Below, in pieces: positions 25,249-34,648 of a stretch of DNA of 64,000 nt. The notes under the pieces were generated by a model. The model saw only the letters and a program-made list of their open reading frames with translations, was not told the origin of the DNA and ran no database searches. Source of the DNA: Aristaeella hokkaidonensis (GTDB taxonomy: Bacteria; Bacillota; Clostridia; Christensenellales; Aristaeellaceae); the NCBI RefSeq assembly GCF_018128945.1, contig NZ_CP068393.1:744001-808000 (forward strand), read 5' to 3'. Each line of letters starts with the position of its first letter. Within the stretch, counting starts at the first letter, position 1. A program made the translations under genes and the position numbers.

Positions 25249-25943
25249 GATTCTTTTCCTTTCCCGATCATTCCGTCATAGAAAGCGATATCATCCCGGA
25301 CCTGGGCGATGAGGGATTCTTCCGGCTTATCCGCGGAGACAAGGCCGCGGAGTTTATCCTGAAGAACTTCCCGGCGCCGGGTCAGATAGGGAATCAGCTG
25401 AGACGACTGAGATTCAAAAAGTGGACCGCCAAGACGGAGCTCACGCGGGGTGAGCGAACAGACTCCCGGCCTGGCACGAAGCACAAGATAATAGCGGCCC
25501 GCACAGAAGCAGGGCTCCTCCCGGTCCAGATGATAACCGATGCGGCAGACGGCCTCCCGGATCAGGGGAAGATCCGTATGCGCTGAGAGCACCAGGGAGG
25601 CACCCTTCAGCTTCTCAGCCCCTTCCAGCAGGATATCATGGACGGTGCGGCCGCCCATGCCGGTAATGGAGATCATGCCGCAGGTTTCTTCAAGCGGCTG
25701 AAGACCGTTGCCGGCGCGGAGATCAGTCCGGTCGGAAAGACGGCAGCGAATGACGGTTTCCCGGGCGTTTTTCAGCGCACTTTCACTCAGATCCGTCAGG
25801 ATCATATGCTGACAGCGGCCGCGCTGCAGGAGCGCGGCCGGTAGATGGGCGTGGTCAGTGCCGATGTCAGCCGCCAGATCACAGGGATCATAAAGATCAT
25901 AGGCGAGTGAGAGGCGGGCATCCAGCTGAATCAAACGTGACAT
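25245..25943 (-). CDS. trmK: tRNA (adenine22-N1)-methyltransferase
   Basis: TrmK uses SAM to make m1A22 in bacterial tRNAs. The 232-aa protein has the Rossmann SAM site VAADIGTDHAHLPAALLQRG (written DLAADIGTDHAHLP here), MISITGMGGRTVHDIL, and LVLSAHTDLPLIREAV, all family blocks. It starts 3 bases after rpoD stop and overlaps nif3, so expression is tightly coupled within the operon. Confidence 0.92.
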   Translation of the reverse strand: MSRLIQLDARLSLAYDLYDPCDLAADIGTDHAHLPAALLQRGRCQHMILTDLSESALKNARETVIRCRLSDRTDLRAGNGLQPLEETCGMISITGMGGRTVHDILLEGAEKLKGASLVLSAHTDLPLIREAVCRIGYHLDREEPCFCAGRYYLVLRARPGVCSLTPRELRLGGPLFESQSSQLIPYLTRRREVLQDKLRGLVSADKPEESLIAQVRDDIAFYDGMIGKGKES

Positions 25944-25946
25944 GGC

Positions 25947-27074
25947 TTAATCCAGATAATCGCGCAGCTTTTTGCTGCGGGAAGGATGACGGAGTTTGCG
26001 GAGCGCTTTCGCTTCGATCTGGCGGATGCGCTCACGGGTAACATTGAATTCCTTGCCGACTTCTTCCAGAGTGCGCTGATGGCCGTCATCCAGACCGAAA
26101 CGGAGACGAAGCACCTTTTCCTCACGGGGGGTCAGGGTGTCCAGCACATCCATGAGCTGCTCCTTCATCAGGGCGAAGGAAGCGGCCTCAGCAGGAGCGG
26201 GGGCATCCTCATCGGGAATGAAGTCTCCCAGATGGCTGTCTTCTTCCTCACCGATGGGCGTCTCCAGGGAAACGGGTTCCTGGGCGATCTTGATGATCTC
26301 ACGGACCTTTGCTTCGGAAATGCCCATTTCCTTGGCAATTTCTTCAGGGGTGGGCTCACGGCCGTATTCCTGCAGGAGCTGACGGGAAATCCGGATCAGC
26401 TTGTTGATGGTTTCTACCATGTGGACAGGAATACGGATGGTGCGGGCCTGGTCCGCGATGGCGCGGGTAATGGCCTGACGGATCCACCAGGTGGCGTAGG
26501 TGGAGAATTTGAAACCTTTGCGGTAATCAAACTTTTCCACGGCTTTGATAAGACCGAGATTGCCTTCCTGAATCAGGTCAAGGAAGAGCATGCCACGGCC
26601 CACATAGCGCTTGGCAATGGAAACAACCAGACGGAGATTGGCCTCGGCCAGCTTCTGTTTGGCGCTTTCATCTCCGGCTTCAAGACGCTTGGCGATTTCG
26701 ATTTCTTCTTCCGCGGTGAGAAGGGGAACCTTGCCGATTTCCTTGAGGTACATACGAACCGGGTCATCAATGCTGATACCTTCCGGAACACTCAGGTCGA
26801 TGGCAGCGTTGTCTTCGCCCCCGATACGGGCAATCTCAGCAGCCTGATCCGCGGCCTGCTCTTCCGTCAGGGTGACCTGGCGGTCAGCGGCATCATTTAC
26901 AACAGATACGCCGTAGGCTTCGAGCGTATCCAGCACACGATCCAGCTGATCGGCATCCAGATCCATTCCGGAAAGCCGGTCCATGATCTCTTTATAGGTG
27001 ATTGTTCCCCTGGATTTGCTGTACTCGTAAAGCTCATCCAGACGGTTCTGCCTGTTTTCGGGTGACAATGACAA
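25947..27074 (-). CDS. rpoD: Primary sigma factor SigA
   Basis: Housekeeping sigma-70, 375 aa, a typical Gram-positive size with short region 1.1. Region 1.2 [20 protein letters not shown], region 2 [20 protein letters not shown] with the -10-reading helix [19 protein letters not shown], region 3 [20 protein letters not shown], and region 4.2 [20 protein letters not shown]. No ATG is available: I start at TTG 27074, six bases after AAGGAGAGG. A second TTG at 27104 has GGGAGG eight bases upstream and would add ten residues. It lies 75 bases after dnaG in the classical dnaG-rpoD order. Confidence 0.96.
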   Translation of the reverse strand: MSLSPENRQNRLDELYEYSKSRGTITYKEIMDRLSGMDLDADQLDRVLDTLEAYGVSVVNDAADRQVTLTEEQAADQAAEIARIGGEDNAAIDLSVPEGISIDDPVRMYLKEIGKVPLLTAEEEIEIAKRLEAGDESAKQKLAEANLRLVVSIAKRYVGRGMLFLDLIQEGNLGLIKAVEKFDYRKGFKFSTYATWWIRQAITRAIADQARTIRIPVHMVETINKLIRISRQLLQEYGREPTPEEIAKEMGISEAKVREIIKIAQEPVSLETPIGEEEDSHLGDFIPDEDAPAPAEAASFALMKEQLMDVLDTLTPREEKVLRLRFGLDDGHQRTLEEVGKEFNVTRERIRQIEAKALRKLRHPSRSKKLRDYLD

Positions 27075-27149
27075 TGGAATCCTCTCCTTCTGTTTACGGC
27101 ACAATGCCGGTTCCTCCCGGAACGAATCAGGGTTTCCGGGATTCGTGGT

Positions 27150-28916
27150 TTACTTCAGCTTTTTCAACTTATCGGAAATATCCGCCGCTTCCTGCAGGAG
27201 CTCGGCCAGCCGGTCCTGCGGGGCAGAGGACATTTCCTGTGACAGCTCTTCGTATCGCTTTTCCAGACGGATCCTGCGGATCCGGGTAAGGCAGTCGTTT
27301 GCCATGGTGATCATCTCATCAGTGCTGCCGGCGGTGGGGGAAAACAGCAGCCTGGCAAAGCGGGAACGGGATACTTCATCCGGGGCGAGATCCGGAAGCG
27401 ATGCGGGGGATGCTCCGGCTGCAAGTTCCCTGTATAAAGATTTCAACTCGTCATCATCAAAATCCTTTTCTTCAATCATATCTTTCGGAATCTGACCGGA
27501 TGCAAAGAGACTGATCAACAGTTCCTGTGCCTTCAGATCCTCAGAGGGAGACGCTCCGGAGGCGTCCGGACGGGGCGGACGGATGCGGGCGGGTGTGTCC
27601 TGCGTACGGACTGCCGGCTTGTTTACTGTCAGGTTCATCTGCTCGATCAGGGATTCGCGGGCAAAACCGGTTTCCACCGAAAGCTGGTTCAGCAGCACAT
27701 CCCGTTCCAGGGGATCCACGGCTGAAACGATCTCAGCGGCACCACGGGCATAGGCCAGCCGGCTGTCCTGGGAAGACAGATCAAACTGATCCTTCAGCCG
27801 GCGCAGCCGGTAAGCGGCGGGGGAAATGGCGGGCAGAAGACGGAAGCCTTCGGCTCCGTCCCGGCGGATGAACTCATCCGGATCGAGGCCGTCCGGGAAA
27901 TCCAGCACCCTGGCAGGAACGTTTTCCTGCTCCAGAATATCCAGTCCCCGCAGGATGGCATGCTGGCCCGCGGAGTCACCGTCGTAGCCAAGATATACCT
28001 GAGGAGCGTAGCGCTTAAGCAGGCGGGCCTGCTCGTTCGTCAGGGCGGTACCAAGGGTCGCACAGACCCCTTCCACACCAAACTGGGTAAGACTGACCAC
28101 ATCCATGTAGCCTTCCACGAGAATGACCCGGTCCAGATGCCGCTGCTGACGAAGCAGGTTGGCGGCGAAGACGCCCTTGCGCTTGTTGAAAACCGGAGTG
28201 TCGGCTGTATTCAGGTATTTGGGTTCCCGCTTTTCCAGCGTACGGCCGCCAAAGGCGAGAACATTCCCATGGGCATCAATGATCGGGAACATGGCGCGGC
28301 TGCGGAACATGTCAAAATAGCGATCCTTACCGTTATCCGCCTTTTTGCGGACTGTGAGGCCTGCCAGGACCAGTTCATCCAGGGTGTAGCCTTTCTGAAG
28401 AAGACGGTCGCTCAGGACGCTCCAGTCATCCGGAGAGGCGCCCAGACCGAATTTGCGGATGATCCCGTCACTCAGCCCGCGCCTGCGAAGGTAGGCAAGC
28501 GCCGCGGCTCCCTGGGGAGTGAAAAGCGTTTCATGATAGAAACGGGCAGCTTCCCGGTTGGCATTGAGCAGGCGCTCCCGCTGGGTACGGCGGCGCTCGT
28601 AATCCACATCCTTTTCCATTTCCGGGAGAGGCATATGGGCCCGCTCCGCCAGCTGCTCAACGGCTTCATTGAAGGTGCAGTGTTCCATTTCCATATAGAA
28701 ACTGAACACATTGCCGCCGGCCTTGCAGCCGAAGCAGTAATAAAGCTGATGTTCCCCGTCCACGGAAAAAGAAGGGGTTTTTTCGCCGTGGAACGGACAA
28801 AGCCCCCAGTATTTCCGGCCTTTTTTGTTCAGAGCCACATAGCCTGAGACGATCTGAACAATGTCAGAGCGGCTTCGCAGTTCATCAAGCCAGGCGGCAG
28901 GGTAGCGGGAAGACAT
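27150..28916 (-). CDS. dnaG: DNA primase
   Basis: DnaG makes RNA primers at the replication fork. The 588-aa protein has the CHC2 zinc finger near residues 40-65 (CPFHGEKTPSF...YYCFGCKAGG), the catalytic core, the Toprim motifs VILVEGYMDVVSL and YLGYDGDSAGQHAIL, and a C-terminal helicase-binding region. ATG 28916 follows AAAGAGGTG. It sits between dgt and rpoD in the macromolecular-synthesis operon. Confidence 0.97.
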   Translation of the reverse strand: MSSRYPAAWLDELRSRSDIVQIVSGYVALNKKGRKYWGLCPFHGEKTPSFSVDGEHQLYYCFGCKAGGNVFSFYMEMEHCTFNEAVEQLAERAHMPLPEMEKDVDYERRRTQRERLLNANREAARFYHETLFTPQGAAALAYLRRRGLSDGIIRKFGLGASPDDWSVLSDRLLQKGYTLDELVLAGLTVRKKADNGKDRYFDMFRSRAMFPIIDAHGNVLAFGGRTLEKREPKYLNTADTPVFNKRKGVFAANLLRQQRHLDRVILVEGYMDVVSLTQFGVEGVCATLGTALTNEQARLLKRYAPQVYLGYDGDSAGQHAILRGLDILEQENVPARVLDFPDGLDPDEFIRRDGAEGFRLLPAISPAAYRLRRLKDQFDLSSQDSRLAYARGAAEIVSAVDPLERDVLLNQLSVETGFARESLIEQMNLTVNKPAVRTQDTPARIRPPRPDASGASPSEDLKAQELLISLFASGQIPKDMIEEKDFDDDELKSLYRELAAGASPASLPDLAPDEVSRSRFARLLFSPTAGSTDEMITMANDCLTRIRRIRLEKRYEELSQEMSSAPQDRLAELLQEAADISDKLKKLK

Positions 28917-28931
28917 AGAACACCTCTTTAT

Positions 28932-28966
28932 GAATTAACAATGAACAATTAACAATGAAAAATGTT
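28932..28966. repeat. Degenerate 7-bp tandem repeat, five units
   Basis: GAATTAA, CAATGAA, CAATTAA, CAATGAA, AAATGTT in exact register. The tract fills most of the gap between dgt and dnaG, its last base being the end of the dgt stop codon on the minus strand. Confidence 0.8.
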
Positions 28967-29970
28967 TAAAATGCGGGGAAGGCAGATGGAACAAACAACT
29001 CCTGGAATTTACGGGTGGCGTAGCGGTCGGTCATGCAGGAAAGGAAGTCGCAGACGCTGCGTTCCGTACCGTCACGATAGCCTATCATGACAAATTCTTC
29101 CGGCATTTCACCGGGATGCTCGCAGTAGTAATCGAACAGATGACGGAGCACATAGTCGCAGCGGGCTTCTTCCGGATCGCGCCAGCCATCCCGATAAACC
29201 CGGTCAAACATAAACTCCCGCAGGCCGTCCATGGCGTTTTCCACCGGGGCTGACATGGACAGGTGGGGCTGATCCTCACTGCAGGTAACGATATCATTGA
29301 TCATGGTATTGATCCGTTCACGATGGGTGTGTCCGAGCACGTTGAGACAATCCTCAGGAAGTTCAAAGGGCCTGAGAATGCCAGCCCGGAGCGCGTCGTC
29401 CAGATCGTGATTCAGGTACGCAATCCGGTCAGCCCGGCGGACGCATTCCGCTTCCACTGTGGCGGGCTCTGTTTTGCCGGAATGGGAGAGAATCCCCTGG
29501 CGGACTTCTTTGGTCAGGTTCAGGCCTTCACCGCCGTTTTCAAGCACCTCCACTACGCGGAGACTCTGCTCGTTATGGCGGAAACCTTCCGGAAGCAGAT
29601 CATTCAGCGTGCGCTCTCCGATATGACCATAGGGAGTATGGCCGAGATCATGTCCCAGGGCGATGGCTTCGGTCAGGTCCTCATTCAGCCGGAGGGAACG
29701 CGCCAGCGTACGGGCCACCTGGGACACCTCGAGGGTGTGGGTCAGGCGGGTGCGGTAATGGTCGCCTTCCGGAGAAAGGAAAACCTGGGTTTTAAACTTC
29801 AGGCGACGGAAGGACTTACAGTGGATAATCCGGTCCCGGTCACGCTGGTATTCCGTCCGCAGATCACAAGGTTCCACCGGAATATCACGGCCGGCAGTCT
29901 CCGCAGAGCGTGCGGCCCACGGCGCCAGAAGAAGCTTTTCCTGCTGCTCCTGCCTTTCCCGGATTGTCAC
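28966..29970 (-). CDS. dgt: dGTP triphosphohydrolase-like HD-domain protein
   Basis: This HD-superfamily enzyme would release triphosphate from deoxynucleotides and so adjust dNTP pools. The 334-aa protein has RLKFKTQVFLSPEGDHYRTR, the first HD histidine in THTLEVSQVARTLARSL, and the HD dyad ALGHDLGHTPYGHIGE, then RQGILSHSG and ADRIAYLNHDLDDA. The start is GTG 29970 with GGAAGGAGG upstream; an in-frame TTG 33 bases earlier has no ribosome site. It is the first gene of the dgt-dnaG-rpoD-trmK-nif3 operon. Confidence 0.92.
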   Translation of the reverse strand: MTIRERQEQQEKLLLAPWAARSAETAGRDIPVEPCDLRTEYQRDRDRIIHCKSFRRLKFKTQVFLSPEGDHYRTRLTHTLEVSQVARTLARSLRLNEDLTEAIALGHDLGHTPYGHIGERTLNDLLPEGFRHNEQSLRVVEVLENGGEGLNLTKEVRQGILSHSGKTEPATVEAECVRRADRIAYLNHDLDDALRAGILRPFELPEDCLNVLGHTHRERINTMINDIVTCSEDQPHLSMSAPVENAMDGLREFMFDRVYRDGWRDPEEARCDYVLRHLFDYYCEHPGEMPEEFVMIGYRDGTERSVCDFLSCMTDRYATRKFQELFVPSAFPAF

Positions 29971-30057
29971 GGGGCGTTCCTCCTTCCGACCGTTGAAATA
30001 CAATCTTTACAATACAATATGTATATACCACGCAAACCCCGGAATTCCTGCCTCATC

Positions 30058-30085
30058 TTGACAAGGAATTGTAAAGGGCTACAAT
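30058..30085 (+). promoter_or_regulatory. Promoter of the M16C peptidase gene
   Basis: TTGACA (30058-30063), 16 bases, TACAAT (30080-30085), divergent from dgt. Confidence 0.8.
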
Positions 30086-30140
30086 AAAAATATTGATTAA
30101 GGCAAGGAGAAAACTCCCGGAAGCAGGGAGAAACAGACAC

Positions 30141-33020
30141 ATGACATTCGAAGTGAACAAGGCTTTTGCCGGCTTTACCGTTAAAGAAATCCGGGACAGC
30201 GAAGAACTGCGCGGCAGGACTGTGCTGCTTGAACATGACAGGACCGGCGCACAGGTGTTCTGGGTAGACAATAAAGCAGAAAACATCGTGTTTTCCATCA
30301 CCTTCCGGACACTGCCCGAGGATGATACCGGCGTATTTCATATTCTTGAACACTGTGTGCTGTCCGGAAGCGGCAAATATCCGGTGAGGGAGCCTTTCCT
30401 TGAACTGCTGAAGAGCAGCATGAACACATTCCTGAACGCACTGACATTTTCCGATATGACCATGTTTCCGGTCTCCAGCCGGAATCCAAGAGATATCCTG
30501 AACCTGACCGGCGTATACCTGGACGCGGTTTTTGATCCGATTGCCGTGAAGGATCCCAAACGCTTCTGCCAGGAAGGCTGGCATGTGGACCGGAACGAAG
30601 CGGGAGAGTCCGTTTTCCGCGGAGTTGTTTTCAACGAAATGAAAGGCGCCATGAGCGACACGGACACACTGATTGACCGGCAGCTCATGCGTCAGCTGTT
30701 TCCGGACACCTGTTACGGTTACAACAGCGGTGGAGAGCCGGAGGCAATTCCGACGCTGACCTATGAACGTTTCTGTGAACAATACCTGCGTCATTACCAT
30801 CCTTCCAACGCACGCATCTATCTGGACGGTGCGGCGCCCATGGAGGAGATGCTGTCCCTGATTGGTTCCTACCTGGACCGGTTTGACCTCCGGAAGGATA
30901 TACCGGAATACAGCTATCAGAAACCGGTGGGATCCGAACAGACCATCCTGTATGAACTGGGGCAGGAAGAAGGGGAAGAGAATCGCGGACACCTGACCCT
31001 CGGACGGATCACGGGAACATGGAAGGATCGTACAGAAAACATGGCACGGGGGATCCTGTGCGACGTACTGACGGGCAGCAATGAAGCCCTGCTGAAAAGG
31101 GCTGCGCTGGAGCGGGGACTGGCAGAAGATATTTCTGTGTCCGTGGATGATACAACGCTGCAAAGCTGGCTGACCATTCATGCTGAAAACGTGACGGACG
31201 GCAAGGAAAATGAAATACTGAACCTGCTTGAGGAAACCGGTGAGAAGATCCGGCGGGAGGGCCTGGACAGAAGCGCGGTGGAAGCTTCCCTGAACCGTGC
31301 GATTTACGCGCTGCGGGAAGAGGATGAGCCCCAGGGAATAGGCCGGTGTATCCGCTGCGTGGGGAACTGGATATTCGGCGGCAATCCCACAGATGCACTG
31401 GAAACATCAGGGATGGTAAAGGAACTGAAGGCATGGCTGGACAGCGGACGGTTCGAGGAACTGGCAGCAGATATGCTGCTGAACCGGGAAAACATGGTCA
31501 CGCTGCATACACTTCCGTCCAGGACAATCGGCGAAGAAAAGCGACTCCTGGAAAAGAAACGACTGAACGCACTTGTGTCCGGATGGACGGATGAAGAAAA
31601 AGCGGAAAATGACCGGCTGATCGAAGCACTGGCAGAATGGCAGAATACTCCGGACAGCCCTGAAGCACTGCAGACGCTGCCAAGGCTGAACAAAGAAGAC
31701 GCGGACGCGGAGCCGGTATGGACAGAAACCGGCATCCGGGTCTGTAACGATGTAAAGGTGATGACACACCAGCTCAACTGTAACGGTGTGGTGCATATCA
31801 GGCTTTATTTCTCCCTGACAGACTACAGCCTGGAAGAACTGACCAGACTGTCCCAGCTGACAGGCCTGCTGGGCAGGCTCCCTACAGGCAATCACGACGC
31901 GCTGACGCTGCAGCAGGATATCAAACGCTGGACGGGTGCCCTGGGCTTTACCATTATTACGCGGGCGGAAAACGGGCAGGATGAAACCTGCACTCCGTAC
32001 CTGACGGCCTATACAAGCGCACTTGAGGAAAATGCTGAAAAGGCGGCAGAACTGCTGGCGGAAATCCTGACGTCCACCCGGTATGAAGACCGGGATAAGA
32101 TGACGGAGATGTTCCGGCAGAACGAGATCGGCGCCCGGCAGAGAATCCTGAGCGCGGGAAACCAGATTGCGGTCAGGAAAGCATTGAGCCAGTACAGTGC
32201 GGAGAATGCGGTGAAGAATGCCCTGGACGGCGACGCGGCGGCAGCTTACATTCATCTGCTTGCCAGAAAGCCGGAAAAGGAATTCCCCGTACTGATGAAG
32301 CTGGCTGATCGGCTGATGAAAGAAACACTGTGCCGGAAACGGATGACGGTGAGCGTAACCTCCACCGAGGAGATGATTCCGGCAAAACTGATCAGCACCT
32401 TCGCGGAGGGAACAACCGTTCCCGCAGCAAGGGCATACAAGGCGGACTGCCCAGGGGCAGTTGGTTTCCGGGTACCGGCACAGGCGGGTTTTGCGGCCCG
32501 CGGATACCGGCTCAGCCGGGCAGGAGCCGCGTTTGACGGCATCCTGTGGCTGGCCTCCTCTATCCTGAGCCTGGACTATTACTGGAACCGGGTGCGGGTA
32601 CAGGGAGGCGCTTACGGAGCCGGGCTGCAGGTGGAACGGAACGGCAACATCTATTCCAGTTCCTACCGGGATCCCACACCGGGAAAAACACCGGAGGTTG
32701 ACCGCGGAGCGGCGGATTTCCTGCGGGCTTTTGTCCGGAACGGGGAAGACCTGGACCGGTACATCATTTCTGCCCTGAACGAGCTGAATCCGCTGCTGAG
32801 CCCGAGGGATAAAGGAACGCTGGCAGACGGAAGATATATGACAGGATATACCCGGGAGGAAGCAGAGCGGATCCGCAAGCAGATCCTGCATGCGGTTCCA
32901 GAGGATCTGGAACGCTGCGCACAGAGCCTGGAGGCATTTGGCCGGGAGGGCACCGTGTGTGTGGTAGCAAACAAGGACGCGCTGAAAGACTGTGAAGGAC
33001 TGACCGTCAAAGATCTGTAA
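30141..33020 (+). CDS. M16C-family zinc metallopeptidase (PreP/insulinase-like)
   Basis: The 959-aa protein is the full four-domain M16C size. The inverted zinc motif HxxEH is HILEH in GVFHILEHCVLSGSGKYP near residue 70, and the distal Glu is in VVFNEMKGAMSDTDTL. The second half contains the inactive repeat (QAGFAARGYRLSRAGAAFDG) and the R/Y substrate-binding segment near VRVQGGAYGAGL. Bacterial members degrade oligopeptides in the cytosol; no signal peptide is present. Start ATG 30141 (GGGAGAAACAGACAC upstream); an in-frame TTG at 30093 is less likely. The small unknown gene follows by 14 bases. Confidence 0.93.
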   Translation: MTFEVNKAFAGFTVKEIRDSEELRGRTVLLEHDRTGAQVFWVDNKAENIVFSITFRTLPEDDTGVFHILEHCVLSGSGKYPVREPFLELLKSSMNTFLNALTFSDMTMFPVSSRNPRDILNLTGVYLDAVFDPIAVKDPKRFCQEGWHVDRNEAGESVFRGVVFNEMKGAMSDTDTLIDRQLMRQLFPDTCYGYNSGGEPEAIPTLTYERFCEQYLRHYHPSNARIYLDGAAPMEEMLSLIGSYLDRFDLRKDIPEYSYQKPVGSEQTILYELGQEEGEENRGHLTLGRITGTWKDRTENMARGILCDVLTGSNEALLKRAALERGLAEDISVSVDDTTLQSWLTIHAENVTDGKENEILNLLEETGEKIRREGLDRSAVEASLNRAIYALREEDEPQGIGRCIRCVGNWIFGGNPTDALETSGMVKELKAWLDSGRFEELAADMLLNRENMVTLHTLPSRTIGEEKRLLEKKRLNALVSGWTDEEKAENDRLIEALAEWQNTPDSPEALQTLPRLNKEDADAEPVWTETGIRVCNDVKVMTHQLNCNGVVHIRLYFSLTDYSLEELTRLSQLTGLLGRLPTGNHDALTLQQDIKRWTGALGFTIITRAENGQDETCTPYLTAYTSALEENAEKAAELLAEILTSTRYEDRDKMTEMFRQNEIGARQRILSAGNQIAVRKALSQYSAENAVKNALDGDAAAAYIHLLARKPEKEFPVLMKLADRLMKETLCRKRMTVSVTSTEEMIPAKLISTFAEGTTVPAARAYKADCPGAVGFRVPAQAGFAARGYRLSRAGAAFDGILWLASSILSLDYYWNRVRVQGGAYGAGLQVERNGNIYSSSYRDPTPGKTPEVDRGAADFLRAFVRNGEDLDRYIISALNELNPLLSPRDKGTLADGRYMTGYTREEAERIRKQILHAVPEDLERCAQSLEAFGREGTVCVVANKDALKDCEGLTVKDL

Positions 33021-33034
33021 GCGGGGGAAGAAAA

Positions 33035-33325
33035 ATGGACCGGGAACAGGCAAACGAACAAAGCAAAAAATCCGGACGGGGAAGCAGATCCCTGCGCTGT
33101 ATCTGGTATTGCGGAAAAATCAACGAGGAGATCCGGAAAGCTGTCAAGCTGGGAGAAAAATCCGTAAAAATCGTTTTTTCGCCGCAACACTATGTGGTGC
33201 AGCACCGTGAACTGTTTCAGGAGATATACCTGAACCAGGGATTTGACGTGGAGTTTGCCCCGAATTTTCAATACATCCAGCCTTCTGAATGGTACCTGAC
33301 CCTGGGCTGGGAGGACGAAAAGTAA
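33035..33325 (+). CDS. Small hypothetical protein
   Basis: 96 aa, starting MDREQANEQSKKSGRGSRS, ATG 33035 after GGGGGAAG. After a charged, Ser-rich N-terminus there is a compact alpha/beta-looking core with RCIWYCGKINEEIRKAVKLG and FSPQHYVVQHRELFQEIYLN. No signal peptide, membrane segment or motif I recognise. Base use matches its neighbours and the close spacing to the peptidase gene suggests a shared transcript. Confidence 0.7.
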   Translation: MDREQANEQSKKSGRGSRSLRCIWYCGKINEEIRKAVKLGEKSVKIVFSPQHYVVQHRELFQEIYLNQGFDVEFAPNFQYIQPSEWYLTLGWEDEK

Positions 33326-33338
33326 CAGCGTGATCTTA

Positions 33339-33367
33339 TTGACAGAGCGACCCCCCGATGATAAGAT
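33339..33367 (+). promoter_or_regulatory. Promoter of the AfuABC-like operon
   Basis: TTGACA (33339-33344), 17 bases, TAAGAT (33362-33367). The leader to the first gene is about 105 bases and contains a small CCGCG/CGCGG hairpin near 33431-33447. Confidence 0.75.
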
Positions 33368-33476
33368 AAAAACATAAAAGAAACAAAAGAACCGGACACG
33401 GCGATTATTTGTTGTTTTGGTGTATATTCCGCCGCGGGCCATCGCGGCGAATAGAATAATAAGGAGGATCTTTCTC

Positions 33477-34562
33477 ATGAAAAAACTGATTGCTCTACTG
33501 CTTGCACTTGCTATGATGCTCGGCATCGCTTCCGCGTTTGCGGAAGGCGGACTGGATGACCTGATTGCGGCCGCCCAGGATGAAGGTGAACTGATTGTTT
33601 ACGGTTCCTGTGAGGAACAGTATCTGAGCGAAGCATGCAAAAAGTTCCAGGAACTGTATGGCATCAACGTGGAATATCAGCGGCTGAGCACCGGTGAGGT
33701 TCAGACCAAGATTGCTGAGGAAAAGGGAAATCCCTCCGCTGACGTATGGTTCGGCGGCACGAATGATCCCTACAACGAAGCAGCCAAGGACGGCCTGCTG
33801 GAAGCTTATGAAGCAGTGAATGCTTCCCACCTGCTGAAGCCCTACTACAGGGATCCGGAAGGATATTGGTACGGTATTTACCAGGGCATCCTGGGTTTCA
33901 TGGTCAACAAGGAAGAGCTGGCCCGCCTGAACCTGGAAGCGCCCAAGTCCTGGGATGACCTGCTCAAGCCCGAATACAAAGGCCTGATCTGGCTGTCCAA
34001 CCCGAACACCGCCGGTACGGCCAAGCTGGTAATCAATACCATGGTCCAGATCAAGGGTCATGATGAAGCCATGGCTTACTTTGTTGAACTGGACAAGAAC
34101 ATCGCCCAGTACACCAAGAGCGGCTCCGGCCCCTCCAAGAAGGTCGGCCCCGGAGAATGCGTTATCGGCATCGGCTTCCTGCATGACGGTGTATACCAGA
34201 TCCTGCAGGGCTATGACAACATCGGCCTGATCATCCCCGAGGATGGCACCGCCTATGAAGTCGGCTCCACTGCCATCTTCGAAGGATGCGAACATCCCAA
34301 CGCTGCCAAGCTGTGGATCGAATTTGCCCTGTCTCCCGACTGCGTGGAGCTGGCGGATGACGCGGGCAGCTATCAGTTCCTGGTGATCGACAACGCCCAG
34401 ATGCCTGCCGCTCTGGCCGCCTTCCCGGAACTGGATCCCAACAAGACCATCGATTATGATTTCGCAGACGCGAAGGAAAACACTTCCAAGTACGTGGAAG
34501 ACTACTTCAACGCTCTGAAGGATGCCGGTGCTGAAGCGGACGACCGTTTCAAGACTGAGTAA
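33477..34562 (+). CDS. ABC transporter substrate-binding protein, AfuA/FbpA type
   Basis: 361 aa with signal peptide (MKKLIALLLALAMMLGIASAFA, cut before EGG); it has no lipobox cysteine. The fold pattern is COG1840: ELIVYGSCEEQYLSEACKKF, ADVWFGGTNDPYNEAAKDGL, YGIYQGILGFMVNKEEL and ANAGTAKLVINTM-like segments (here PNTAGTAKLVINTM). This group binds ferric iron, phosphorylated sugars, or 2-aminoethylphosphonate; I cannot tell which. ATG 33477 follows AAGGAGGATC. A terminator-like hairpin separates it from the permease and ATPase genes of the same operon. Confidence 0.88.
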   Translation: MKKLIALLLALAMMLGIASAFAEGGLDDLIAAAQDEGELIVYGSCEEQYLSEACKKFQELYGINVEYQRLSTGEVQTKIAEEKGNPSADVWFGGTNDPYNEAAKDGLLEAYEAVNASHLLKPYYRDPEGYWYGIYQGILGFMVNKEELARLNLEAPKSWDDLLKPEYKGLIWLSNPNTAGTAKLVINTMVQIKGHDEAMAYFVELDKNIAQYTKSGSGPSKKVGPGECVIGIGFLHDGVYQILQGYDNIGLIIPEDGTAYEVGSTAIFEGCEHPNAAKLWIEFALSPDCVELADDAGSYQFLVIDNAQMPAALAAFPELDPNKTIDYDFADAKENTSKYVEDYFNALKDAGAEADDRFKTE

Positions 34563-34584
34563 TCCCATTCCGGAAACATCACGG

Positions 34585-34614
34585 GGGGACGAGGCATTTG
34601 CCCCGTCCCCTTTT
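34585..34614 (+). terminator. Intercistronic terminator-like hairpin after the binding-protein gene
   Basis: GGGGACG/CGTCCCC with inner GGC/GCC pairs, followed by TTTT. It may terminate part of the transcripts or protect the upstream message, giving more binding protein than permease. Confidence 0.65.
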
Positions 34615-34648
34615 CAGAAGGAAAACAATCCAATCAGGAAGGGGATGA

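Noticed and set aside
31407..33053. 548-codon open frame opposite the M16C peptidase
   Set aside because: Antisense shadow; the plus-strand protein has the zinc motif and full domain length.
33368..33476. Riboswitch in the AfuABC-like leader
   Set aside because: The ~105-base leader has only one small hairpin and no conserved core of a class I recognise, and no terminator before the gene.
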